A DNA stretch of 64,000 nucleotides from JAWXBM01 sp964470455 (GTDB taxonomy: Bacteria; Pseudomonadota; Gammaproteobacteria; Xanthomonadales; SZUA-36), in NCBI GenBank assembly GCA_964470455.1, contig CAYYCX010000004.1, forward strand, positions 1 to 64,000. The letters run 5' to 3'. The first letter of the stretch is position 1. Every line of letters begins with the position of its first letter. The notes beneath the pieces are model-generated. The model saw only the letters and a program-made list of their open reading frames with translations. It was not told the origin of the DNA and searched no databases. Positions 9,080-16,868 of this stretch are shown one piece after another. Made by a program: the position numbers and the translations under genes.

Positions 9080-11290
9080 ATGACTGAGAAGACCAGCTTT
9101 ATCGAAGAACTGAAACGCCGCAACGTGGTGCGCGTGGGCGTGGCCTACCTGGTTTCCGCCTGGCTGCTGCTGCAGCTGGCCGACATCGTGCTGGAGAACA
9201 TCGCTGCGCCACAATGGGTGATGCAGGCCTTCATGTTGTTCCTGGCCATCGGCCTGCCCATCGCGCTGATTTTTGCCTGGGCCTTTGAACTCACGCCGGA
9301 GGGCATCAAGCGCGAGAAGGACGTTGACCGCAGCCAGTCCATCACGCCGCAAACGGGCCGCAAGCTGGACTTCATCATCATTGGCATCATGGCGGCGGTG
9401 ATCATGGTGTTGCTGGTGGATCGATTTACGGGCCCGGATGTCACTGCTTCCAACCCTGCTGCCGTCATTCCGGCGGAAGCCGGAATCCAGACGGCATCCA
9501 ACAAAACCGAAGTGGCAACCGGAGATTCAGGGCCTGATAGCGCTGAACCAGCCTCTGCCACCTCCATCGCCGTGCTGCCCTTCGTCAACATGTCCTCCGA
9601 TCCCGAGCAGGAATTCTTCTCCGATGGCATCTCGGAAGAAATACTCAATGCCCTGGCCAGGGTGAAAGAGCTGAAAGTAGCGGGGCGTACATCCTCGTTT
9701 GCCTTTAAAGGCCAGAACCAGGACTTGCGGCAGATCGGCGAAACGCTGGGCGTGGACCATATCCTGGAAGGCTCAGTGCGAAAGGCCGGCGACACGGTGC
9801 GCATTACGGCCCAGCTGATCCAGGTGGAAGATGGATTCCACCTCTGGTCGGATGCCTATGACCGCGAGCTGACCAATGTATTTGAAATCCAGGATGAGAT
9901 TGCCGCGGCGATCCTGGAGCAGATGAAAAAGCACCTGGTGGGCGTGGAGATCAGTGATGCTCCGCAGCTCGCGCAGCGGACCGACCCGGAGGTCTACGAC
10001 AAATACCTGCTGGCGCGCCAGCGCATTTACGAACGCCGGCAACTGTCGATCGAAACGGCCGTGAAGCTGCTCGATGAAGCGATTGCCAAGGATCCGGACT
10101 ATGCACCGGCTTACGCCCAGCGCGGTATCGCCAAGCTGCTGCTATCCGAACGCACTTACGGTTCTCTGAAGCAGGCCGACGCTGAAGCGCAAGCCAAGGT
10201 GTTCCTGGACAAGGCGCTGGCGCTGGACCCTGACTCCGCTGAAGCCTGGGCCGGGCTTGGGCTTTACCACGTAAATCGCCCCACGGAGACTTCATTGGCT
10301 GTTGAGCCATTGGAGCGGGCCCTGGAGATCAACCCCAGCCTGATTGATGCCAGCAACTGGCTGCAGATTGCCTATGGTTCGCTGGGCGACAACGTACGCG
10401 CGCGCGAGATTCTGGAAGGCATGGTGGAACGCGACCCGATGTATCCGCCGGGATACAGCAACCTGATCTCCACCTACAACCTGTTCGGCGAGTACGACAA
10501 GTCCAGGGCATTGCTGGAACGCATCCGGCCTTTCCTGCACGGTGACTCCAACCTCCTGCTGGCCGAGGCGCGAACCTGGGCAGAGACAGGAAGGCCATCC
10601 CGGTCCATCCCGCTACTGGTGGAAATGCTGGAATCGCAGCCCAACGATGGGGTTGCACGTAATATGTATGGCTGGGCGCTGATCCAGACCGGGCAATATG
10701 AAAAGGCCCTGGAAGCCGGCATGCCATGGCACCGGGGCATATCACTCACGGCGCTCGGGCGTCCTGAAGAAGCACTGGCCATTGCCCGCGAAGAGGCCGC
10801 AACCGGCAACGTTGGAATGATGATCGGGCAGCTGTCCTTCCAGGGAAAACACCGTCAACTGGTGGAGTTTGTGGAATCGCGCTGGCCAGACCTTGATGCC
10901 TTTGAGCGCGACTATCCCGATGAAGGCGGCGGCTACGGCATGATGCTGAATATTGCCCTGGCTTATTCACGAACCGGCAACGATGCACGCTTCGATGACG
11001 CCATGCAACGCATACGCAAGGCCCATGACCGGGCACTGCAACAAGGCGTGGTGGCGGTATCTTTTGATGAAGCCCGCTACTGGGCACTACTGGGCGACAT
11101 CGACCGGGCCATGGACAACCTGATCAAGACCGAGCAACAGGGTTTGGTATTCGCAGTGCGGATGGACACTGTCTTCCCGGAGTTTGAAAACCTGCGTGGT
11201 GACGAACGCTACGAGGCCTTGCAGGCGCGGGTGTTTGAATACACCAACCAGGAACGCGCCGAACTGGGCCTGGAGCCGATAAGCGTATGA
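9080..11290 (+). CDS. Membrane-anchored TolB-like/TPR protein, copy 2
   Basis: A 736-residue paralogue of the preceding gene with the same order: ELKRRNVVRVG block, three hydrophobic segments (about 19-36, 50-67, 98-114), linker, TolB-like domain (from about 156, SIAVLPFVNMSSDPEQ) and TPR repeats. The start at 9080 gives MTEKTSFIEELKRRN, matching copy 3; a longer reading from 9026 has no parallel. The linker contains VIPAEAGIQ (129-137) at the same place as in copy 1. The C-terminus NQERAELGLEPISV is shared by all three copies. The function is unknown; family context suggests a signalling or scaffold role. Confidence 0.8.
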   Translation: MTEKTSFIEELKRRNVVRVGVAYLVSAWLLLQLADIVLENIAAPQWVMQAFMLFLAIGLPIALIFAWAFELTPEGIKREKDVDRSQSITPQTGRKLDFIIIGIMAAVIMVLLVDRFTGPDVTASNPAAVIPAEAGIQTASNKTEVATGDSGPDSAEPASATSIAVLPFVNMSSDPEQEFFSDGISEEILNALARVKELKVAGRTSSFAFKGQNQDLRQIGETLGVDHILEGSVRKAGDTVRITAQLIQVEDGFHLWSDAYDRELTNVFEIQDEIAAAILEQMKKHLVGVEISDAPQLAQRTDPEVYDKYLLARQRIYERRQLSIETAVKLLDEAIAKDPDYAPAYAQRGIAKLLLSERTYGSLKQADAEAQAKVFLDKALALDPDSAEAWAGLGLYHVNRPTETSLAVEPLERALEINPSLIDASNWLQIAYGSLGDNVRAREILEGMVERDPMYPPGYSNLISTYNLFGEYDKSRALLERIRPFLHGDSNLLLAEARTWAETGRPSRSIPLLVEMLESQPNDGVARNMYGWALIQTGQYEKALEAGMPWHRGISLTALGRPEEALAIAREEAATGNVGMMIGQLSFQGKHRQLVEFVESRWPDLDAFERDYPDEGGGYGMMLNIALAYSRTGNDARFDDAMQRIRKAHDRALQQGVVAVSFDEARYWALLGDIDRAMDNLIKTEQQGLVFAVRMDTVFPEFENLRGDERYEALQARVFEYTNQERAELGLEPISV
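9464..9490 (+). repeat. dRS3-like palindrome inside the copy-2 coding region
   Basis: The core ATTCCGGCGGAAGCCGGAAT is a variant of the element at 7156-7182 and lies at the matching linker position in the paralogue. It is read in frame as VIPAEAGIQ. Confidence 0.75.
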
Positions 11291-11321
11291 GTCCGGCCGC
11301 TAAACAAGGAAATTCGTCTGA

Positions 11322-13514
11322 ATGAGTGAAAAGACCGGGTTCTTCGAGGAGCTCAAACGCCGCAATGTGATCCGGGTGGGAATTGCCTACCTCGTGGGCG
11401 CCTGGCTGCTGGCGCAAGCAGCCGACCTGGTGCTGGATGTGATGGGCGCCCCTGACATCATCCTGCAGTCGCTGGTGGCCATTCTCGCACTGGGCTTCAT
11501 TCCGGCGGTCGTGTTTGCCTGGGCGTTTGAACTCACGCCTGAAGGCATCAAGCGCGAGAAGGAAGTCAACCGCGATGCATCCATCACGCACGTCACGGCC
11601 AGGAAGCTGGATTACGTCACCATCGGGCTGCTGGTGGCTGCGATTGCCATAGTTGGTATTGACCGCATGCTGCCTAAGGAAATGCGGTCGGATCCAATTG
11701 GCCCGGAATCGGCACAAAACAGCGTGGTCACTGAAAAGGAACTTGGATCCGACCCCATTCCCGTTTCCGCGAATTCAAAATCCATAGCCGTCCTGCCCTT
11801 CGTCAACATGTCTTCCGACCCCGAGCAGGAATATTTTTCCGATGGCATATCCGAAGAAATCCTCAACGCCCTGGCGCAGGTGAAAGACCTGAAAGTTGCA
11901 GGCCGAACGTCCTCTTTTGCTTTCAAGGGCGAAAACCAGGATCTGCGCAATGTGGGTGAGGCCCTTGGTGTTGCCAATATCCTTGAGGGCTCGGTGCGGA
12001 AATCCGGCAACAAGGTGCGCATCACCGCCCAGCTGATCCAGGTGGAGGACGGCTTCCACCTGTGGTCGGAAAGCTATGACCGCGAACTCACTGATGTTTT
12101 TGAAATCCAGGACGAAATCAGCAGCGCCATCCTGCAACAGCTGAAAGCGCACCTGCTGGCCGGTGAACAGGAATTGATCGTGGCGCAACGGGCCGACTCC
12201 GAAGCTTATGACAAATTCCTGCTGGCCAAGCAGCGCATCTATGAACGCTCCCGCCCGGCCCTGGAATCCGCAACCGGGCTGCTCGACGAGGTGATTGCCA
12301 CTGACCCGGACTATGCGCCGGCGTACGCCCAGCGAGCCATTGCGGGGATGTTGCTGAGCGACCGGAATTACGGCTCGGTGCCCCAGGCGGAAGCCCTGGC
12401 CGAGGCCAGGGTTTACATTGACCAGGCCCTCAGGCTGGATCCGGAACAGCCTGAAGCCTTGTCGGCGCTGGGGCTTTACCACATGAACCGTCCCGGAGAG
12501 ACCGACGAGGCCATTTCCGCCCTGGAAAAGGCACAGCAGCGCAATCCCAACCTGGTAAACGCCAGCAACTGGCTGCAATCATCCTATGCCCTTGTCGGCC
12601 GCCGGCAGGAAGCGATTGCGATTCTCGAGGACTTGCGCGAGCGCGACCCACTCTACCGTCCCGGTATTGCCAACCTGAACACATACTACGTGTTCCAGGA
12701 TCGCCTTGACGAAGCCCAGCAGCAAATCCAGGAAATAAAGCCGTTCATGCCCAATGATCCATTCCTGCTGCGCCTGGAAGCCCACGTGTTTTATGCCCAG
12801 GGCCGGCTGGCGGAGGGCCTGCAGCTGGCTGAACGCGCGCTCGCCATCCAGCCGGAAAACTTTGCCAATATCGAACTGCGTGGGATGGGCCTGGCATCCA
12901 CCGGCCAGATCGAGCGTGTCGCGGAAGAAGGCTCCATCTGGCAGCGGCCATTTGCGCTGATGGACCTGGGCCGCAAGGAAGAAGCCCTGATCGAGGCCCG
13001 CAAGTTGGCCGCTTCAGGGGAGAGCGTATCCGTGCTGATCGGGCTTCTGGCCAATTACGGCATGGCCGACCAGATGGTGCAGTATTTCGATGAGAACTGG
13101 GGCAGCCTGGATGCCTATGAAGAACAATTCCCCACCGTGGGAGTGGACTCAGTCAGCGGCATGCTGGACCTGGCCTACGGCTTTTCCTTGGCAGGCGACC
13201 TGCAGCGTTATGAAGACGCCATGCAACGGGCTCGCGCCGGCCTTGACCGGCTTGAAAAATTGGGCTTCACCAACGGTGGGCTCGACATGCTCAATGCGGT
13301 TTATTTCACGATGGCAGGCGACCGTGACGAAGCGATACGCCTGCTGGGTTCCGCTCTCGACCGGCACTGGTTATCCGGAAGCCGGATATCCGATGGCTGG
13401 GCGGCGTTCAAGGCGCTGGAGAGCGACCCGCAATACCAGGCCATCGAGGCGCAAATGTTTGTGAGAGTGAACGAGGAAAGAGCCAAGCTGGGGCTGGCCC
13501 CCCTGGCCACCTGA
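11322..13514 (+). CDS. Membrane-anchored TolB-like/TPR protein, copy 3
   Basis: A 730-residue third paralogue beginning MSEKTGFFEELKRRN. It has the same membrane block, TolB-like domain (SIAVLPFVNMSSDPEQ, GRTSSFAFKG, ILEGSVRKSG) and TPR region ending NEERAKLGLAPL. Its linker lacks the VIPAxAGIQ insertion but instead carries a different inverted repeat at the equivalent place (11686-11754). The genes are 100 and 31 bases apart and probably form one transcript. The three copies have diverged along their whole length, so the duplication is old. The function is unknown. Confidence 0.8.
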   Translation: MSEKTGFFEELKRRNVIRVGIAYLVGAWLLAQAADLVLDVMGAPDIILQSLVAILALGFIPAVVFAWAFELTPEGIKREKEVNRDASITHVTARKLDYVTIGLLVAAIAIVGIDRMLPKEMRSDPIGPESAQNSVVTEKELGSDPIPVSANSKSIAVLPFVNMSSDPEQEYFSDGISEEILNALAQVKDLKVAGRTSSFAFKGENQDLRNVGEALGVANILEGSVRKSGNKVRITAQLIQVEDGFHLWSESYDRELTDVFEIQDEISSAILQQLKAHLLAGEQELIVAQRADSEAYDKFLLAKQRIYERSRPALESATGLLDEVIATDPDYAPAYAQRAIAGMLLSDRNYGSVPQAEALAEARVYIDQALRLDPEQPEALSALGLYHMNRPGETDEAISALEKAQQRNPNLVNASNWLQSSYALVGRRQEAIAILEDLRERDPLYRPGIANLNTYYVFQDRLDEAQQQIQEIKPFMPNDPFLLRLEAHVFYAQGRLAEGLQLAERALAIQPENFANIELRGMGLASTGQIERVAEEGSIWQRPFALMDLGRKEEALIEARKLAASGESVSVLIGLLANYGMADQMVQYFDENWGSLDAYEEQFPTVGVDSVSGMLDLAYGFSLAGDLQRYEDAMQRARAGLDRLEKLGFTNGGLDMLNAVYFTMAGDRDEAIRLLGSALDRHWLSGSRISDGWAAFKALESDPQYQAIEAQMFVRVNEERAKLGLAPLAT
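11686..11754 (+). repeat. Inverted repeat inside the copy-3 coding region
   Basis: GGTCGGATCCAA at 11686-11697 and TTGGATCCGACC at 11743-11754 are perfect 12-bp inverted copies, 45 bases apart, in the linker between the third membrane segment and the TolB-like domain. Such GGATCCGACCCC ends resemble small REP/MITE elements. Confidence 0.65.
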
Positions 13515-13813
13515 ACAGATAATGAGCAGGGGTGGCCCCGGAGCGCCGGGCCGCATGGCCGCATTCTGACCTCAACATTCAGGTTCTGATCCGCCAGGCC
13601 ACCGGTCAGCGCGGTGAACCTCCCGTGAAATGCGGGCGAAGGTCACCCCGGGGACTTGTGACTTATGACTCTGGGCACCATCTTGGTTGTAACGGAAAAT
13701 GCGTATTACGGCAGCTTTCGTGGACAGGAATCTTGAGGCTATAATGAGCCTGCCAACCGCTTGCCCAAGCAGGTGGCGCAAGGTATCGCGCAATATGTGC
13801 CAGTCAGCTTCTG
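13515..13813. other. Intergenic stretch, no gene seen
   Basis: This stretch of about 300 bases separates the TPR genes from the small membrane protein. A TATAAT occurs at 13740-13745 without a convincing -35. No conserved coding region or RNA was recognised. Confidence 0.5.
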
Positions 13814-14239
13814 GTGCATCAAACGGAACGTACTGAATTGCATATTTTTGACGTCTACCACCACCCCAAATACGGCGACGAAGCTGTACGGCGTGGTTTT
13901 TCGTGGCTGGCCTTCCTGTTGCCCTCCATCTGGGCCGTGCGCCGCGGCCTGGGCTGGACGACTTTGTTCCTGGTTGCCGCATCCACCCTGATGTTTGATG
14001 TGGCCGAGCTGGCCGGCCTGCTGGCGAACCAGCCCGCCTTACAGGTTCCCGTTTTGTTGCTCATGATCGCGGTCGTCGGCGCATTGCCCGGGTTCGTCGG
14101 CTATCGCTGGCACGCCGCCCACCTGCGCCAGGAGCAGTTCCAGCATAAATGCACCATCGTGGCCGGTGGCCGCCGCCAGGCCATCAAGGCCGCCAACGAT
14201 GACCGCTACGTCACCGATATCCGCATCGCCGCCAACTGA
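13814..14239 (+). CDS. Small membrane protein, DUF2628-like
   Basis: A protein of about 141 residues. HIFDVYHHPKYGDEAVRRG is followed by FSWLAFLLPSIWAVRRGLGW, which resembles the DUF2628 family of small inner-membrane proteins, then two hydrophobic segments (about residues 49-68 and 76-94). The assumed start is GTG at 13814; TTG at 13838 is an alternative and neither has a good ribosome-binding site. The C-terminus is hydrophilic and probably cytoplasmic. The function is unknown. Confidence 0.6.
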   Translation: MHQTERTELHIFDVYHHPKYGDEAVRRGFSWLAFLLPSIWAVRRGLGWTTLFLVAASTLMFDVAELAGLLANQPALQVPVLLLMIAVVGALPGFVGYRWHAAHLRQEQFQHKCTIVAGGRRQAIKAANDDRYVTDIRIAAN

Positions 14240-14556
14240 CACCTTTTTCTGGTCTTTCCAACCCGGGCCTGGCCGATTCCAGCCTGGCACTGCCCGGTCG
14301 CTCCAAACCCTTACCCGCAGCCTTTTCGCGATAGGTAAAACCCCGGGGTGCGCATTCAGCAAAGTCTGGGGCCCGCGCAACCGATAACATCCCTGAAGAA
14401 TCCCTTGTTGGACTGGTATTCCAGCCCGGTGTTGCTGTTGGCACCGCAGAATATTTCAGCTGAGGCGGCAACAGGTGTACCCTAGAGGCTCCGCCGGGTT
14501 TGCAACCGCAAGCCGGTACGGATGCAGAAAAACACAGACCTAGGGAGAGTCGAATC
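14240..14556. other. Intergenic stretch, nothing recognised
   Basis: About 317 bases with no supported gene. The last part carries the ribosome-binding site of the next gene (TAGGGAGAG at 14541-14549). No clear terminator or RNA fold was identified. Confidence 0.5.
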
Positions 14557-15228
14557 GTGGAACTAGCAATTTTTCAAGGCAACGGTCTTGCCTTCATCCT
14601 CAGGTGGATACACCTGCTCGCCGGCGTGGCCTGGATTGGCCTGCTGTGGTACTTCAATTTTGTCCAGGGCGAATTCTTCAAGGAAGCAGAGGCCGCCACC
14701 AAGAATGAGGCCTTCCGCAAACTGGTGCCCAGGGCGCTGTGGTGGTTCCGTTGGGGCGCGATGTTCACCCTGCTCAGCGGTATCGCATTGCTGGGCGTGA
14801 AGCACCTGTCCGGCTACGGCATCATCGTGGGCGCAACGCTGGGCATCCTGATGTTCCTGAATGTGTGGCTGATCATCTGGCCCAACCAGAAAGTGGCCAT
14901 TGCCTCGGCTGAGAAAGTCGCTGCCGGCGGCGAAGCTGATCCGGCGGCTGCCGGTGCGCTGGCCAAGGCCGGCCTGGCATCACGCACCAACACGCTGTTT
15001 TCGATACCGATGCTGTTCTTCATGGCGTCATCGGTTCACCTGGCACAACTGGCACAACCGGTTATGAATGCCAGCGTGCTGTCCTTGCTGGTCGTATTCG
15101 GCCTGATCGTGTTGCTGGAAATCAATGCCATCAAAGGCAAAACCGGTCCCATGACTTCGGTGAAAGGTGTGATTCACATGGGCCTGTTGCTGACCGTGGT
15201 GTTGTACCTGGGCATCGAGTTGCTCTGA
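14557..15228 (+). CDS. Urate-hydroxylase-N-like (PuuD-type) membrane protein
   Basis: A 223-residue inner-membrane protein that resembles the membrane domain of PuuD urate hydroxylase, without the cytochrome c part. Features include ILRWIHLLAGVAWIGLLWYFNFVQG, WFRWGAMFTLLSGIALL, NVWLIIWPNQK and SRTNTLFSIPMLFFM, with conserved histidines in membrane segments that may bind haem. GTG at 14557 is chosen because GGGAG lies about 8 bases upstream. A GC-rich hairpin (15305-15326) follows. Members without the cytochrome domain occur widely in gammaproteobacteria and their role is unclear. Confidence 0.75.
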   Translation: MELAIFQGNGLAFILRWIHLLAGVAWIGLLWYFNFVQGEFFKEAEAATKNEAFRKLVPRALWWFRWGAMFTLLSGIALLGVKHLSGYGIIVGATLGILMFLNVWLIIWPNQKVAIASAEKVAAGGEADPAAAGALAKAGLASRTNTLFSIPMLFFMASSVHLAQLAQPVMNASVLSLLVVFGLIVLLEINAIKGKTGPMTSVKGVIHMGLLLTVVLYLGIELL

Positions 15229-15235
15229 TCAGATT

Positions 15236-15293
15236 TGTAGGAGGGGCTATAGCCCCGACTTTCTCCGCAGTCGGGGCTTGCGCCCCTCCTACA
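15236..15293. repeat. REP/BIME palindrome, locus 1
   Basis: TGTAGGAGGGGC and GCCCCTCCTACA form perfect outer arms, with inner arms AGCCCCGACT and AGTCGGGGCT. It belongs to the same family as the elements at 28396-28513 and 30609-30663 and resembles the GTAGGAGCGGC-type REP sequences of Pseudomonas and Xanthomonadales. Confidence 0.8.
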
Positions 15294-15304
15294 GGATGTA
15301 AATG

Positions 15305-15326
15305 AAAGGGGCCGCAAGGCCCCTTT
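15305..15326 (+). terminator. Hairpin after the PuuD-like gene
   Basis: AAAGGGGCC and GGCCCCTTT form a perfect 9-bp stem with a GCAA tetraloop. The 3' arm ends in TTT, so this is a probable Rho-independent terminator, although the U-tract is short. Confidence 0.55.
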
Positions 15327-15363
15327 CCAGTTCACCCTCACCAAGGAGTTGAAAGAACCGCTG

Positions 15364-16315
15364 ATGAATGCTGAAACACAATCCCGCAAAGTCGCCTTTA
15401 TTGGCCTGGGCGTCATGGGCTATCCCATGGCCGGCCATCTCGCTGCAGCCGGCCATGACGTCACCGTCTATAACCGCAATTCGGCGCGGGCAAAGCAGTG
15501 GACTGAACAGCATGGTGGCAGGGCTGCGGATACACCCCGTGCGGCAGCGCAAGACTGCGAGGTTGTATTCAGCTGTGTGGGCGCCGACCGTGACCTGCGT
15601 GAAATCTGCCTCGGCGAAAACGGTGCATTCGCGGGCATGGGCCAGGGCACGGTTTTCGTCGACCACACCACCACGTCCGCGGAAGTGGCCCGCGAACTGA
15701 GCCAGGTTGCCGCAAAGGCGGGCCATGAATTCGTCGATGCCCCGGTTTCCGGCGGCCAGGCTGGCGCCGAAAACGGCAAGCTCACCGTGATGATGGGCGG
15801 CAATGCCGCTGCGGTTGAAAACGTAGCCCCGCTGGTGGACTGCTTCGCCCGCATGCGCGCGCACATGGGCCCGTCCGGCAGTGGCCAGCTCACCAAAATG
15901 GTGAACCAGATCTGCATCGCCGGCGTTGTCCAGGGCCTGGCTGAGGGCGTGCTGTTTGCCCAGAAGGCCGGCCTGGATGGCCAGCAGGTATTCGATGTCA
16001 TTTCCAAAGGCGCTGCGCAGTCCTGGCAGATGGAAAACCGCGCTTCCACCATGCTGCAGGATAAATTCGATTTCGGCTTCGCGGTTGACTGGATGCGCAA
16101 GGATCTGGGTTTGTGCCTGGACGAAGCGCGACGTAATGGCGCCCTGCTTCCGGTGGCGGCGCTGGTTGACCAGTTCTACGCCGAAGTCCAGGCCATGGGA
16201 GGCGGGCGGTGGGATACTTCCAGCCTGCGTACATGTTCCTCCACTCCTACATACACGGCAGNNNNNNNNNNATACTTCCAGCCTGCTCCGTCCCCTGTCA
16301 CGATTTGGCAACTGA
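15364..16315 (+). CDS. 3-hydroxyisobutyrate/beta-hydroxyacid dehydrogenase family, split by an assembly gap
   Basis: NAD(P)-dependent reductase of the HIBADH/GarR family. It has the N-terminal GLGVMGYPMAGHL nucleotide motif, the substrate motif DAPVSGGQAGA and a catalytic lysine in GQLTKMVNQI. A 10-N gap at 16262-16271 disrupts the end. The 15 bases ATACTTCCAGCCTGC occur on both sides (16214-16228 and 16272-16286). Removing 16229-16286 gives a continuous 297-residue protein ending DTSSLLRPLSRFGN, the typical family length. The 33 bases before the gap appear spurious. It may convert tartronate semialdehyde to D-glycerate, given the nearby glycerate kinase; this is inference. Confidence 0.88.
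16262..16271. other. Assembly gap (10 N) with 15-bp duplicated flank
   Basis: ATACTTCCAGCCTGC occurs at 16214-16228 and 16272-16286. Joining at the duplicate restores the dehydrogenase frame, so 16229-16261 is probably misassembled contig-end sequence. Confidence 0.9.
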
Positions 16316-16414
16316 CCCCATGCCCGGCGCAATTCGTAATTCTTACCGACGGGAGTTAGGATAGCGTCAGGGCCGCCTGTGCCCGCAGGTGGCATTCACC
16401 CAAGGAGCGATCGA

Positions 16415-16867
16415 ATGTTGTCGTTAACTGTCAATGGCCAAGCCCGCGAATTCGACGGAGATCCCGCCATGCCCATCCTGTGGTTCCTGCGCGATGAGCT
16501 CGGACTGACAGGAACCAAATTCGGTTGCGGCGTGGCCTTGTGCGGATCGTGTACCGTACACCTGGATGGCTCAGCCATTCGTGCCTGCGTTACCCCGGTC
16601 GGCGTGGCCGCAGGTAAATCCATTACCACCATCGAGGGCCTGCACCCGGAAGGCAACCATCCTGTGCAAGTGGCCTGGCGCAAGGAAAACGTAGCGCAAT
16701 GCGGCTACTGCCAGACGGGGCAGATCATGCAGGCTGCATCGCTGCTGTCACAATACCCCAATCCCAGCGATGAGGAAATCGTTCGCGGCATGGATGGCAA
16801 CATCTGCCGCTGCGGAACTTACCAGCGCATTTTCGCTGCGATCAAACTCGCTGCGCAGGGGAACTGA
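16415..16867 (+). CDS. Molybdenum hydroxylase [2Fe-2S] subunit, IorA-like
   Basis: A 150-residue electron-transfer subunit of the xanthine oxidase family, carrying two [2Fe-2S] clusters. The plant-type ferredoxin motif GCGVALCGSCTVH lies near residues 42-54, the second-cluster motifs CGYCQTGQIMQA near 100 and CRCGTYQRI near 136. AAGGAG lies 9 bases before the ATG at 16415, which decides the start over 16379. It is separated from the catalytic subunit gene by a single base. The two-subunit form without an FAD subunit matches isoquinoline 1-oxidoreductase and related aldehyde oxidoreductases. Confidence 0.92.
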   Translation: MLSLTVNGQAREFDGDPAMPILWFLRDELGLTGTKFGCGVALCGSCTVHLDGSAIRACVTPVGVAAGKSITTIEGLHPEGNHPVQVAWRKENVAQCGYCQTGQIMQAASLLSQYPNPSDEEIVRGMDGNICRCGTYQRIFAAIKLAAQGN

Positions 16868-16868
16868 G

